From contig NC_019567.1 in NCBI RefSeq assembly GCF_000317895.1, positions 1,426,001 through 1,490,000 on the forward strand: a DNA stretch of 64,000 bases. Direction: 5' to 3'. Positions 54,537 to 63,122 of the stretch are shown one piece after another (positions within the stretch are counted from its first letter, which is position 1; every line of letters begins with the position of its first letter). The DNA comes from Bdellovibrio bacteriovorus str. Tiberius (GTDB lineage Bacteria > Bdellovibrionota > Bdellovibrionia > Bdellovibrionales > Bdellovibrionaceae). The notes under the pieces were generated by a model that was not told the origin of the DNA, searched no databases, and saw nothing but the letters and a program-made list of their open reading frames with translations. The translations under genes and the position numbers were made by a program.

Positions 54537-54572
54537 ATGTATGGCAATACATATAAAAATCGTTTGCACGAT
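54537..54572. promoter_or_regulatory. Two dyads upstream of the MarR gene
   Basis: ATGTAT-GGCA-ATACAT (54537-54552) and ATCGT-TTGC-ACGAT (54559-54572) lie 27 to 63 bases before the ATG. Their centres are about 21 bases apart, two helix turns. They are good candidates for MarR autoregulatory operators. Confidence 0.45.
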
Positions 54573-54599
54573 CTCTACGAATAGTACTTAATTGATTTC

Positions 54600-55088
54600 A
54601 TGAGTAATACTTATTCCGAGTACAGGTCCGAGGTGGGTGAAGTCATGGACTATATCCGCCATATCTTCAAAGCCCTTCGCGTGTCTTCCAGTCAGTTCGA
54701 GAAAGATCTAGGTTTGAGTGCCGCACAGATTTTTGTGATGAAGAAACTCAAAGAAGAACCAGGGCTTTCCATCAATGACCTGGCATTGAGGACCACCACG
54801 CATCAAAGCTCCGTTTCTGTGGTGGTCAAGAAGCTCGAAGAGCAAGGCCTTGTATCCCGCACTATCTCGAAAGAAGACTCCCGTAAAGTGGTTGTATCGC
54901 TCACTCCCTCCGGTCTGGAAAAACTCAGCGAAATCCCCCGCACCATTCAAGAACACATGATTGAAACCCTTCAGAATATGCCACCGGAAAAAACCGCGTC
55001 TTTGGCAATTCTGATGCGTGAATTCGTCACCGAAGCCGGTATTGTGGAAGCCCCAGCGCCGATGTTTGGTGAAGACAACGGCCGCTAG
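54600..55088 (+). CDS. MarR-family transcriptional regulator
   Basis: A 162-residue winged-helix protein: LSAAQIFVMKKLKEEPGLSINDLALRT, recognition helix HQSSVSVVVKKLEEQGLVSR and wing KEDSRKVVVSLTPSGLE. MarR proteins are dimeric repressors that respond to small aromatic compounds or oxidants. No obvious target gene is adjacent; two dyads upstream suggest autoregulation. There is no clear ribosome binding site. Its stop shares CTAG with the convergent HD gene. Confidence 0.92.
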   Translation: MSNTYSEYRSEVGEVMDYIRHIFKALRVSSSQFEKDLGLSAAQIFVMKKLKEEPGLSINDLALRTTTHQSSVSVVVKKLEEQGLVSRTISKEDSRKVVVSLTPSGLEKLSEIPRTIQEHMIETLQNMPPEKTASLAILMREFVTEAGIVEAPAPMFGEDNGR

Positions 55089-55726
55089 ATTTCCCTTTTG
55101 ATCTGATCCAGATATGTTCTGATGAAGGCGACACGATGTTCGCCTTCTTTTTTTGCGGTGGGTGTGTTCAGGTGATCCACCAGTTTGAACAGTTTCAAAA
55201 AGAAATGATCAATCCCATAACTTTTGTCATCCAGTTCGCGGCCTTCAGCCCACGGGTCTTCTTCGGCATAGAAGGGGCGGCTGAGCTGGGTCGTCACGGC
55301 AAAGCAGCGAGCGATGCCAATGGCCCCCAGGCTGTCCAGACGGTCAGCATCCTGAACGATGCGCGCTTCCAGGGTTTCGGGCTTAATGGCGGCGCTATAG
55401 CTGTGTGCCTCGATGGCGTGGCGGATGTCATTGAAGTATTCTTCCGGGTATTGCACCGACTTCAGATATTCAATCGCCGCTTCTCCGGAAAGCTTTGAAG
55501 CGTACGGCCTGCGCGGGTCATTTTTGGGAACGTTGATATAATCATGAAAGAACGCTGCGGGCATCACGACTTCCCAGCGGGCGTGTTCGGCCTGACACAA
55601 CTGCTTGGCAGTGTGTACGACACGCATAATATGAAGATAGTCATGCGCAGGATCCGAGCTCGGGTAAAGAACCCGGGCCTTGTTGCTGAACATGTGATGC
55701 CAGTGTTTTTCCTGAAATGCACTCAT
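55085..55726 (-). CDS. HD-domain phosphohydrolase, YedJ-like
   Basis: A 213-residue HD protein with the metal ligands His28 (DPAHDYLHIMRV), His61-Asp62 (FFHDYIN) and Asp128 (QDADRLDSLGAIGI). The layout and the later FFLKLFKLVDHLNTPTAKK match the YedJ group of HD hydrolases. The substrate is probably a nucleotide or another phosphate ester. Confidence 0.9.
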   Translation of the reverse strand: MSAFQEKHWHHMFSNKARVLYPSSDPAHDYLHIMRVVHTAKQLCQAEHARWEVVMPAAFFHDYINVPKNDPRRPYASKLSGEAAIEYLKSVQYPEEYFNDIRHAIEAHSYSAAIKPETLEARIVQDADRLDSLGAIGIARCFAVTTQLSRPFYAEEDPWAEGRELDDKSYGIDHFFLKLFKLVDHLNTPTAKKEGEHRVAFIRTYLDQIKREI

Positions 55727-55741
55727 GGCTTGAATTTTAAG

Positions 55742-56572
55742 CTAGGGTTCGGTGACTCTCACCATGGGACCGGTGAGTTTGTCAAAATACGCTGTCAGTG
55801 GTTGATCTGAATAACCATCAACGTGATCGAAGGTCACAAAGCCATATCCCTGGTTGCCCCATTTTGGACCCCACGAGTTTTTAAACATAAACACTTTTTG
55901 TTCGTCGTCATATCCAACAATCAAAACAGCGTGGCCGCCGCAGTTGATTTTACCGCTGTCACAGTCAGCATTGATTTGCGGGCTGAACGTGAAAGTGCCT
56001 TTTTGGTCGTTGATGTGGGACAGGGATACCTTCAAAGTCACAACCACCGGGCGCTTGGCATCCAGTTCCTGGATGAAAAGTTCTGACCAGGGTTTGCGCA
56101 CCCACATCTGGGTGATGATTTTGGTGCGAATACTGCGATAGTCGACACGGGTGACTTGTTGCTGGCGCAGATCAAAGAAGCTGGTTTGCTCGGGAGTGAA
56201 GGGCTTGGTGAAATCCAGGCTGCTTTCCTGATAAGGCAGGTCTTTTTCCAGATACAGGTTGTTGCCGTTGGAAAAATTCAAAAGCAATTGATAGGTGTTA
56301 CCGAACTCCACCTCAGGACGCCACGGGGACTGCACCTTGTGGCGATAGATTTCGTACTCTTCCGAAATGTCATAGTCCTGGCCGGTGAAGCCTTTGATGG
56401 TGGATTCAATCAATGCCGACACGGCAAAATACGCACAAGTGTCGCGGCGTTTTTGATCTTTGACCTCGGTTTGCAGTGGGCGCAGGTCCACTTGTTTGGC
56501 CAGGGCCATTTCCAAAAAGAATGAGCACAGCAGGCCCAGCGTCAACAAAAGACGGGTTACTAACAACTTCAC
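55742..56572 (-). CDS. Secreted papain-family (C1A) cysteine protease
   Basis: A 276-residue exported protein starting at GTG 56572 (CCGGAGTGATT upstream; signal peptide about 1-25). The papain residues are all present: oxyanion Gln40 (VKDQKRRDTCAYF), Cys46, His214 (CGGHAVLIVGYDD) and Asn232 (FKNSWGPKWGNQGYG). There is no long propeptide, so it may be active as soon as exported. Such proteases are rare enough in bacteria to suggest a specific job; prey protein digestion fits the organism. Confidence 0.88.
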   Translation of the reverse strand: MKLLVTRLLLTLGLLCSFFLEMALAKQVDLRPLQTEVKDQKRRDTCAYFAVSALIESTIKGFTGQDYDISEEYEIYRHKVQSPWRPEVEFGNTYQLLLNFSNGNNLYLEKDLPYQESSLDFTKPFTPEQTSFFDLRQQQVTRVDYRSIRTKIITQMWVRKPWSELFIQELDAKRPVVVTLKVSLSHINDQKGTFTFSPQINADCDSGKINCGGHAVLIVGYDDEQKVFMFKNSWGPKWGNQGYGFVTFDHVDGYSDQPLTAYFDKLTGPMVRVTEP

Positions 56573-56836
56573 AATCACTCCGGTGTAAAGGGATTCAACC
56601 CCGATTGCCAAAGCAAGCCTCCTGCCAGCTGTAAAGCGCCACGGTGCAGGGGATGCCCTTTAAATCACCCCTTTAGAGTAAAAACGACAGGATTCACCGC
56701 TTTTTAGACACTGAATTATGGTCTGTATTTGTCTTGGGTTTGTCCCTGATATCACCGGGTTGGAGGGCAAAAACAGTTGATCATTTGGCAATCCAAATAC
56801 ATGCTGAGTCCCAACTCTTTTTGTACGTGTAGGTTT

Positions 56837-57586
56837 ATGAGTATGTCCCGCTTTTTGGTATTGCTGGGGGTGTGGTGGTTTGCCATGTCGGCCCGGGCAG
56901 AAAAAATTGTCTTTGCCACCTATGATGATATTCCGCCGAAGGTTTATCGCGAAGGAACGGAGCTCAAAGGCACCTACATCGAAATTATCCGTGAAATCTG
57001 CAAACGCATGAATGTCGAACCGGTGTTTGAAACTTACCCCTGGCCCCGGGCCGAAGTGATGACTGAAACCGGCAAAGTCGATGCCTTGTTTCCGCCATTC
57101 ATGACCGACGAACGCAAAAAAGTTTATTACTTCACCGAAGAGCCGGTCACATACACCCGCAACATGGCTTTCGCTCTGAAAAAGCGCAAGGTGAAGGTCA
57201 CCGGCCTTGAGGACTTCAAAAAACTGACGGTCGGGGTGAATGACCGTTATTCCTATGGGCCGGTCTTTGATGCCTTCAAGAAAAAGCTGCGCCTGGATCA
57301 CAGCACCACTCAAGAGATGCTGGTGAAAAAGCTCAGCGCCTCAGATGTGAAGCGTGTTGATGTGGTCATCGCATCTGAAGAAGCCTTCTGGTTTCTGGTC
57401 AAGAGGATGGGGTACAAGGACGTGTTTGAACAGGTTTATGTTGTTTCGGAAAACCCGTCCTATGTGGTCTTTTCAAAAGCGGCGGGCAAAAGCCATCAGC
57501 AGATGGCAGAGCGATTCAATAAAACTCTGGTACAGTTTAAAAAAGAAGGCGGAGTCAAAAGGATCAATGATAAGTATCTGAAGTGA
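56837..57586 (+). CDS. Family-3 periplasmic solute-binding protein
   Basis: A 249-residue exported protein (signal peptide cut near ARA-E): KIVFATYDDIPPKVYREGTELKGTYIEII, VDALFPPFMTDERKKVYYFTE and LTVGVNDRYSYGPVFDAFKK follow the type 2 binding-protein fold for polar amino acids. No permease is adjacent; Bdellovibrio relatives have many such orphan proteins. The start could be either of two ATGs (56837, 56843). Confidence 0.87.
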   Translation: MSMSRFLVLLGVWWFAMSARAEKIVFATYDDIPPKVYREGTELKGTYIEIIREICKRMNVEPVFETYPWPRAEVMTETGKVDALFPPFMTDERKKVYYFTEEPVTYTRNMAFALKKRKVKVTGLEDFKKLTVGVNDRYSYGPVFDAFKKKLRLDHSTTQEMLVKKLSASDVKRVDVVIASEEAFWFLVKRMGYKDVFEQVYVVSENPSYVVFSKAAGKSHQQMAERFNKTLVQFKKEGGVKRINDKYLK

Positions 57587-57588
57587 TT

Positions 57589-57909
57589 TCAGTCCGGCTC
57601 GGGCAGATTGATCAGATTGTTCTGCCAAGGGGCGGGTTCCCACAATTCGACCCGCTGGCCCTGGGGATCCTGAATCCAGGCAAAAGATCCAAAGTCATTT
57701 TCTATCACCTGATCCTCGATTTGAATGCCCTTTCCGGCAAGTTCATTCAAGAGCACCTTCAATCCGTCGACCTGAAAATGCACATCCGAGTCTTTGGCTG
57801 ACGGCGTGAAGTCACGCGTGTCAATGTCGCGGGCGTTGCTGGTGATATGTCCGCCGAATGTGGATCGGTGCCAGTCAGAAATTCGCTGTGTTTGAGATTC
57901 ATGTGCCAT
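57589..57909 (-). pseudogene. Truncated VOC-family gene
   Basis: The frame encodes the C-terminal half of a VOC protein (VHFQVDGLKVLLNELAGKGIQ, FGSFAWIQDPQGQRVELWEP), but the first beta-alpha-beta-beta-beta unit is missing: before the possible ATG at 57909 there is no VOC-like sequence in any frame and no ribosome binding site. The family normally needs both units for a metal or ligand site. It is probably a 5'-deleted remnant; a short functional protein that pairs with another VOC chain is the alternative. Confidence 0.6.
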
Positions 57910-57977
57910 GGATTTATTCTGGCCAAAGCACCAAGCCCCCGCAATGACGAGGGCGGGGGTGTGCGAACAAGCACTAA

Positions 57978-58478
57978 CTAGTTGTTGGCCGGCTGCCGCA
58001 AAGACTTGCACCAGTCTGGATGACTTTTAGTACCACCGTCATAGGCGTAAGCAAGATTGTTCTTTAGCAGGATGTCTGCCAGGGATCTGCCGTCAACCAT
58101 CACGTCTGCCAGAATGCGGAAATACTTGTCGCGCTGAACATTGTGCAGCTCAACGTTTTTGGCATTTTTCAGGGTGCTGGTCACAAGGTTACGGGCAATG
58201 CGCCCGGCTTCCTTTTCGCATTTATTTTTCGTTTTCACTTCGGGTGTGTCGATGCCAAAGACGCGGACGCTGATCTTTTTTCCGATCAGGGCCGGGACGT
58301 TGGGAATATTCACGGTCAGGGTGTCGCCGTCATAGTTCTTCAGAACCTCCACACAGCGGAAGGTCTTTTCATCATGTTCACAGGAGGCTTTGATGGTCGC
58401 GACCTCGCGGGCTTGAAGACGTTCAGAGCAGGCGGTGATCATCAGGGGCAGAAGCAGAATCAATGCAGGTTTCAACAT
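57978..58478 (-). CDS. Staphylococcal-nuclease-like lipoprotein
   Basis: A 166-residue lipoprotein (MITAC, Cys17) with an SNase-like OB fold: YDGDTLTVNI (Asp metal ligands), VRVFGIDTPEV (Arg, Asp and Glu of the active site) and YFRILADVMVDG with the second Arg. It should cut DNA or RNA outside the cytoplasm. It follows the subtilisin gene by 36 bases on the same strand, so both may be produced together to digest prey material. Confidence 0.9.
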   Translation of the reverse strand: MLKPALILLLPLMITACSERLQAREVATIKASCEHDEKTFRCVEVLKNYDGDTLTVNIPNVPALIGKKISVRVFGIDTPEVKTKNKCEKEAGRIARNLVTSTLKNAKNVELHNVQRDKYFRILADVMVDGRSLADILLKNNLAYAYDGGTKSHPDWCKSLRQPANN

Positions 58479-58514
58479 GGGTTTATTGTAGCGTCCTTTT
58501 GTGATCGCTAGCAA

Positions 58515-59426
58515 CTATTCCAGATTCAATTCCGCCTGCAGGTTTGAAATGCGAGTCTGAGAACGGATTTTCCTGGATAGCTGGCGATCTTTGACACCAC
58601 TTTTCACCAGGGCTTTTTTAACGCCTTCCGGATTCAGGGCTTCCCAGGGGCGGTTCAGCATCAACGAGGCGGCAAGGCCACTGACCCACGCTGTCGCCTG
58701 GGATGTGCCGCTCATATAGCCATACTTGCCTCCAGGAAGGGCTGAAAACACATTCTTTCCCGGAGCCGCGATATCCACCGATCCCGTGCCGAAGTTGCTG
58801 GAGGCCAGCAGGCGTTTTTGCGAATCCATGGCGGCCACGGAAATAATGTTGTTCAGCTTGTATCCCGCAGGATAGTAGCCCACCAGGTCGGTATTGCGTC
58901 CTTCATTGCCGGCGGCAGCGACAAATAGAATGCCCTGTTCCTGGGCGTCGCGAATGGCTGCCTCTTCCATGGGGCTTCTTTCGTCGCCACCGCCGGAATA
59001 GTTGATAATATCCGCTTTCATCTTTATGGCATAACGAATGGCCTTTACAGTGTTCATAAGGTTGTCGTTTGCCGGAATCGACGGATCATAATATTTCAAA
59101 ATCATGAACTTCACGCGCGACGAACGGGTGCGCTGCTGGATGATACCCGCCACGTGGGTGCCGTGGCCGTGGTTGTCGGTCAGGTCATTGTTATTGGAAA
59201 CAAAATTCCATCCATGGAGGTCATCGGCATATCCATTGCCATCATCATCTTTCATATTGTCTTTTTCGCGGGGGTTCACCCACAGGTTATTGCGAAGCAG
59301 AGGATGGTTTACATCCACGCCGGTGTCGATGATCGCCACGACAATATCCTTTTCTGAATTCTCTTGAGAGTATGAATTCATCGAGGCCCCCAGAACTGTA
59401 GTGATTAAAAACAGAATTGCTTTCAT
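58515..59426 (-). CDS. Secreted subtilisin-like (S8) serine protease
   Basis: A 303-residue exported protease with no long propeptide. The catalytic triad is Asp34 (VVAIIDTGVD), His88 (HGHGTHVAG) and Ser242 (MSGTSQATAW), with oxyanion Asn174 (AAAGNEG). The metal-rich loop REKDNMKDDDGNGYADD resembles the calcium loop of this group. It should be secreted and degrade proteins. No terminator lies between it and the nuclease gene. Confidence 0.93.
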   Translation of the reverse strand: MKAILFLITTVLGASMNSYSQENSEKDIVVAIIDTGVDVNHPLLRNNLWVNPREKDNMKDDDGNGYADDLHGWNFVSNNNDLTDNHGHGTHVAGIIQQRTRSSRVKFMILKYYDPSIPANDNLMNTVKAIRYAIKMKADIINYSGGGDERSPMEEAAIRDAQEQGILFVAAAGNEGRNTDLVGYYPAGYKLNNIISVAAMDSQKRLLASSNFGTGSVDIAAPGKNVFSALPGGKYGYMSGTSQATAWVSGLAASLMLNRPWEALNPEGVKKALVKSGVKDRQLSRKIRSQTRISNLQAELNLE

Positions 59427-59523
59427 GCTGAAGTGCTAAAGCAAGCATGAAGCCAACACGGGGAGTGTGTTGATTGAATCTGAACTGGAAATTCGCTGCG
59501 AGTGTTCAGAAAAATCTGAACAT

Positions 59524-59554
59524 AAAAAAAGCCCGAACAATTGTTCAGGCTTTT
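59524..59554 (-). terminator. Terminator of the diguanylate cyclase gene
   Basis: GCC-GAAC pairs with GTTC-GGC around AATT with one mismatch; on the minus strand the stem is followed by a run of seven T. Confidence 0.88.
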
Positions 59555-59602
59555 CTGGTCACCACAGTTCTATTGACGACTGTCTAAAAGTTGGACAGCC
59601 CC

Positions 59603-60715
59603 TTAGGCCACACGTTTGATCTGAGAACCCTTGGATACAGTGTATTTGTTGCGTCCGGTTTGCTTGGATTCATACAAGGCCTCATCCGCGCGCTTGTACA
59701 AAGCATCGGCCTTTTCGCCCGGCAGCACTTCGGCAATGCCCAGGGAAACGGTGAAGCGGATTTCAAACTTTTCGTGAACAAAGACCTCTTTGCGGATGCG
59801 GTTCATGGCTTCCTCCGCCATGCGAACGGCGGCCTGGGCATCACAACCCGGCAGGATCACCGCGAATTCCTCACCACCCAGGCGGGCAATGAAGTCCTCT
59901 TCGCGCGAGAAGCTTTCCTGGATCAGACGCACGCATTCCTGCAGGACAAAGTCACCAATGTCATGGCCGTAGGAATCGTTGATCTTTTTAAAGAAGTCGA
60001 TATCCATAATGATCAACGTCATCGGGTCTTTGTCGATTTCATGCAACTGCAGATAACGGCGGATTTGCTCGTCATAGCTTCTGCGGTTGTGAGCCCCGGT
60101 CAGGTGGTCTTTTCTCATGGTGGTGTTGGCCTCCATAAGCTGTTTTTTGACCGTGGTCAGGTTCTTTTTGATCGCCTCCATGCGTTTGGAGCGGCGTTCG
60201 TTATGAGTGCTTTGATGCTTCAGATAGAAATTGATGAATTCGCGCGACTTGGCACGCAGCTCTTCAATAGAGTTGGACTCGACCGCTTCACGCAGCTGTT
60301 CCAGACTCTGGTTGATGTCACCGCTGGCCGAAGCTTCGGCGTCGACCTCTTCGCTTAGGTGGTCGGCAAATTCCCAGATGATGCGTTTAAAATCATCAAA
60401 GGTGTTTTGTACATAGCTGTATTCATCAATGCGATAGCTGGAAATAAACTGACGGATTTCAAACAGCACACGCTCGGTGTCCGCATGATCCTGCTTCACC
60501 AGTGATTTTGAGAAATTATCCAGCTTGTTGCGCACTTTGCGCACCGAGTGGTTTTGAATTTCAAAAAGGTGCTTGTTCATAACGTCGAGAATGAAGAGCA
60601 GTGTCGCGCGCTCTTCGCTCATGGCTGGAACTTCCTTGGGCTTTTCAGTGCCACCATTGTTCGAGCCCCAGTCCATGTCAAACTGATCAACTAGTTTTTT
60701 CACCCACTGTTTCAA
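59603..60715 (-). CDS. Diguanylate cyclase with helical N-terminal domain
   Basis: A 370-residue cytoplasmic protein. I place the start at TTG 60715, six bases after AGGAGG; the longer frame beginning at GTG 60733 would put that site inside the gene. The N-terminal 190 residues are helical and charged, with no domain I can name. The GGDEF domain has the active GGEEF motif (280-284), MDIDFFKKINDSYGH, and an RxxD inhibitory site (Arg271-Asp274) five residues before GGEEF, so product inhibition by cyclic di-GMP is expected. It has its own terminator. Confidence 0.93.
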   Translation of the reverse strand: MKQWVKKLVDQFDMDWGSNNGGTEKPKEVPAMSEERATLLFILDVMNKHLFEIQNHSVRKVRNKLDNFSKSLVKQDHADTERVLFEIRQFISSYRIDEYSYVQNTFDDFKRIIWEFADHLSEEVDAEASASGDINQSLEQLREAVESNSIEELRAKSREFINFYLKHQSTHNERRSKRMEAIKKNLTTVKKQLMEANTTMRKDHLTGAHNRRSYDEQIRRYLQLHEIDKDPMTLIIMDIDFFKKINDSYGHDIGDFVLQECVRLIQESFSREEDFIARLGGEEFAVILPGCDAQAAVRMAEEAMNRIRKEVFVHEKFEIRFTVSLGIAEVLPGEKADALYKRADEALYESKQTGRNKYTVSKGSQIKRVA

Positions 60716-60943
60716 CTCAAGCCTCCTGGCCACGGATACAACACTTTATTATCGGACTTATTGGGCGTTGTTTGAAGATGGGAAGGGTGTTTTTTGGTGG
60801 TTCTGTCTCACCTTGAAACACGAAAAAAAACATTTAATTCTATTTACATTGCAACTGTGTTGCTTTTTAGCATTTTCGTCGAGGTCCTGCTCCAGCCTGA
60901 AGCGGAAAATTACTATGATATCCGCATTCAAAGGAGCTGTCTT

Positions 60944-62509
60944 ATGGGAAGAAGTGCAGAGTTGAGCGGACCGAATCTAAGCAGAGGCGTGGACTTAAAC
61001 GAGCTGCGCGAAGATAAAAGTCTGCTGGGTTATGTGGGTGAAGATCCAGTGATCCTGGTTCGCCACGATGAAGAGTACTTTGCCATTGGTGCAACCTGTT
61101 CCCACTATGGGGGGCCTCTTGCTGAAGGTTTGGTGGTTGGAGAAACTGTACACTGTCCCTGGCACCATGCCTGTTTTGACCTGCGCACCGGCGAAGCGCT
61201 GAAGGCGCCGGCTTTGAATCCCGTTTCGGCCTACAATGTGGAAATGCGAGGCGGTAAGGTGTTCGTCACTGGAAAAAAAGAAAGCACCGTGCGCCCGCGC
61301 GAATGGAGTGAATCTCAGCGATATGTCATTGTGGGTTCGGGCGCTTCGGGGACCGCAGCCGCGATCATGCTGCGCAAGCAGGGCTTTATCGGATCCATCA
61401 CTATCATCAGCGAAGACAAGTCTTTGCCGTATGATCGTCCGAATCTGTCCAAGGACTATCTGGCCGGGAATGTGCCTGAAGACTGGGTGCCTTTGGAAAC
61501 AGAGGAATTTTATCAGACCCACAAAATTCATTTTGAACTTTCAACGAAGGCGGAAAAGATCGATGCGCACCGGCGCAGTGTGTTTCTTTCAAATGGAAAG
61601 ACTTTGCGCTATGACCGGCTGCTCTTGGCAACGGGTGGGGAGCCGATTCATCCACCGATTCCAGGTATTAAGCAAGATCATGTGTTCTATCTGCGCACTT
61701 TGCAGGATTGTCAGCGCATCATCGGTCGCACCTCGTGGGCGCAAAAAGTGGTGATTGTGGGTGCCGGTTTTATCGGTCTTGAAGTCGCCGCAGCTCTGCG
61801 CCAGCGTAATCTGGAAGTGCACGTGGTGGCGCCAGAGGAAATGCCCCTGTTAAAGGTCGTCGGTGTTCACGTCGGAAGTGTGCTGCACAAACTGCACGAA
61901 GAACACGGCGTAATCTTCCATCTGGGGCACACGATAAAGGAAATTCGCCAGCGCAGTGTGCTGCTGGATGATGGCCAAAGTGTGGACTGTGACTTCGTGA
62001 TTGTTGGAACGGGGATTCGGCCCAACACCCAGCTGGCCGAGCAGGCTGGGTGCTGGGTTGAAAATGGTGTGCTGGTGAATGAGTACCTTGAAACCAGTGT
62101 GCCTGGAATCTTTGCTGCCGGTGATATCGCAAGGTGGCCCGATCCCCACAGTCAGCGCTCGATCCGGGTGGAACACTGGGAGGTCGCTGAACGCCAGGGT
62201 CAAACGGCGGCCCTAAACATGATGGGCGATCGGGTGAAGTTTCAGGATGTGCCGTTCTTCTGGACACAACACTATGATCTGAGTCTGGGATATGTCGGGC
62301 ATTCGGATCGCTTTGATCGAATGGATGTGATGGGTGATCTCGGTAGCCGGGACTTTGCCGTGGCCTATTATGAAGATCAGAAGGTGGCGGCGGTGTTAAC
62401 TCTGGGACGGGATCGGGAAAGTCTTTTGGTTGAGGAAGCTATCGGCCAGTTTGACGAAAAAAAGATCCATGAAATCTTTAATCAGCACGAGCGCAATCAT
62501 CATCCCTAA
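60944..62509 (+). CDS. Rieske-ferredoxin fused to FAD/NAD(P) reductase
   Basis: A 521-residue fusion. The N-terminal 110 residues are a Rieske [2Fe-2S] domain with Cys52-x-His54 (TCSHYGG) and Cys71-xx-His74 (CPWHHACFD). From about residue 125 there is an FAD-dependent pyridine nucleotide reductase (VIVGSGASGTAAA, VVIVGAGFIGLEVAAAL, FAAGDIARWPD) with a dimer-domain-like C-terminus. The order is that of AIFM3-type proteins and of ferredoxin reductases with their ferredoxin attached. The partner oxygenase or cytochrome is not here. AAGGAG precedes the ATG at 60944; an upstream frame reaching 60794 is not needed. Confidence 0.92.
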   Translation: MGRSAELSGPNLSRGVDLNELREDKSLLGYVGEDPVILVRHDEEYFAIGATCSHYGGPLAEGLVVGETVHCPWHHACFDLRTGEALKAPALNPVSAYNVEMRGGKVFVTGKKESTVRPREWSESQRYVIVGSGASGTAAAIMLRKQGFIGSITIISEDKSLPYDRPNLSKDYLAGNVPEDWVPLETEEFYQTHKIHFELSTKAEKIDAHRRSVFLSNGKTLRYDRLLLATGGEPIHPPIPGIKQDHVFYLRTLQDCQRIIGRTSWAQKVVIVGAGFIGLEVAAALRQRNLEVHVVAPEEMPLLKVVGVHVGSVLHKLHEEHGVIFHLGHTIKEIRQRSVLLDDGQSVDCDFVIVGTGIRPNTQLAEQAGCWVENGVLVNEYLETSVPGIFAAGDIARWPDPHSQRSIRVEHWEVAERQGQTAALNMMGDRVKFQDVPFFWTQHYDLSLGYVGHSDRFDRMDVMGDLGSRDFAVAYYEDQKVAAVLTLGRDRESLLVEEAIGQFDEKKIHEIFNQHERNHHP

Positions 62510-62536
62510 AAAAGAAACCCCCGGGATCTCCGGGGG
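62508..62536 (-). terminator. Terminator of the OsmC-family gene
   Basis: CCCCCGG (62518-62524) and CCGGGGG (62530-62536) form a seven-pair stem with a GATCT loop. On the minus strand it is followed by TTTCTTTTTT. It lies between convergent genes and may serve both. Confidence 0.8.
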
Positions 62537-62547
62537 TGTTTAGCAGA

Positions 62548-63000
62548 CTAGTGTGCGGATGCAGAAGGGGAGCGAAGCTCGTGGAAGTCGATTTCTAAAG
62601 AAATTTCTGCCTTGAGCACCTTTGAAACCGGACAGTTGGCCTTGGCATCCTGAGCAATGGTTTCAAAGAGTTTGCGATCAATGCCCGGCACCAGCGCACG
62701 CAGCTTCAGCTTGGAAGACGTGATGGAAAATCCTTCGCCGGACTTTTCCAGGCTCACTGTCGCAGAGACATCCAGCGATTCCGCATTGAATCCTTTTTTG
62801 GCGAGGGCTCCAGAAAGGGCCATGGAAAAGCAGCCGGCGTGAGCTGCGCCAATCAGTTCTTCGGGGTTGGTCCCCATGCCATTTTCAAAACGATCCGAAA
62901 AGGAATAGGGAAGATTCTTAAGGGCGCCGCTTTCTGTGGACAGTTCGCCGCTACCATGTTGAAGATTTCCCTGCCAGTGAGCTGAACCTTTGCGTTGCAT
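62548..63000 (-). CDS. OsmC/Ohr-family peroxiredoxin
   Basis: A 150-residue protein of the OsmC fold: GTNPEELIGAAHAGCFSMALS contains the first active-site Cys and KANCPVSKVL the second. The family reduces organic hydroperoxides through this Cys pair. The ATG at 63000 begins MQRKGSAHWQGN, where the fold starts; the upstream frame to 63072 is not expected. A purine-rich GGAGG lies just upstream. Confidence 0.93.
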   Translation of the reverse strand: MQRKGSAHWQGNLQHGSGELSTESGALKNLPYSFSDRFENGMGTNPEELIGAAHAGCFSMALSGALAKKGFNAESLDVSATVSLEKSGEGFSITSSKLKLRALVPGIDRKLFETIAQDAKANCPVSKVLKAEISLEIDFHELRSPSASAH

Positions 63001-63122
63001 TGCAACCTCCTTTGTTCGAGGAAAGCATAAGATGTTTAATCGTCCTTCGCCTAGTGCTCCGACAAAATGCATTTTTACGATTGTTAGGTGACAGAAGGAT
63101 TCCCGCCACGCATAGTGGATCT

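Noticed and set aside
57931-57957. Terminator behind the nuclease gene
   Set aside because: CCCCCGC/GCGGGGG makes a stem, but no T run follows on either strand.
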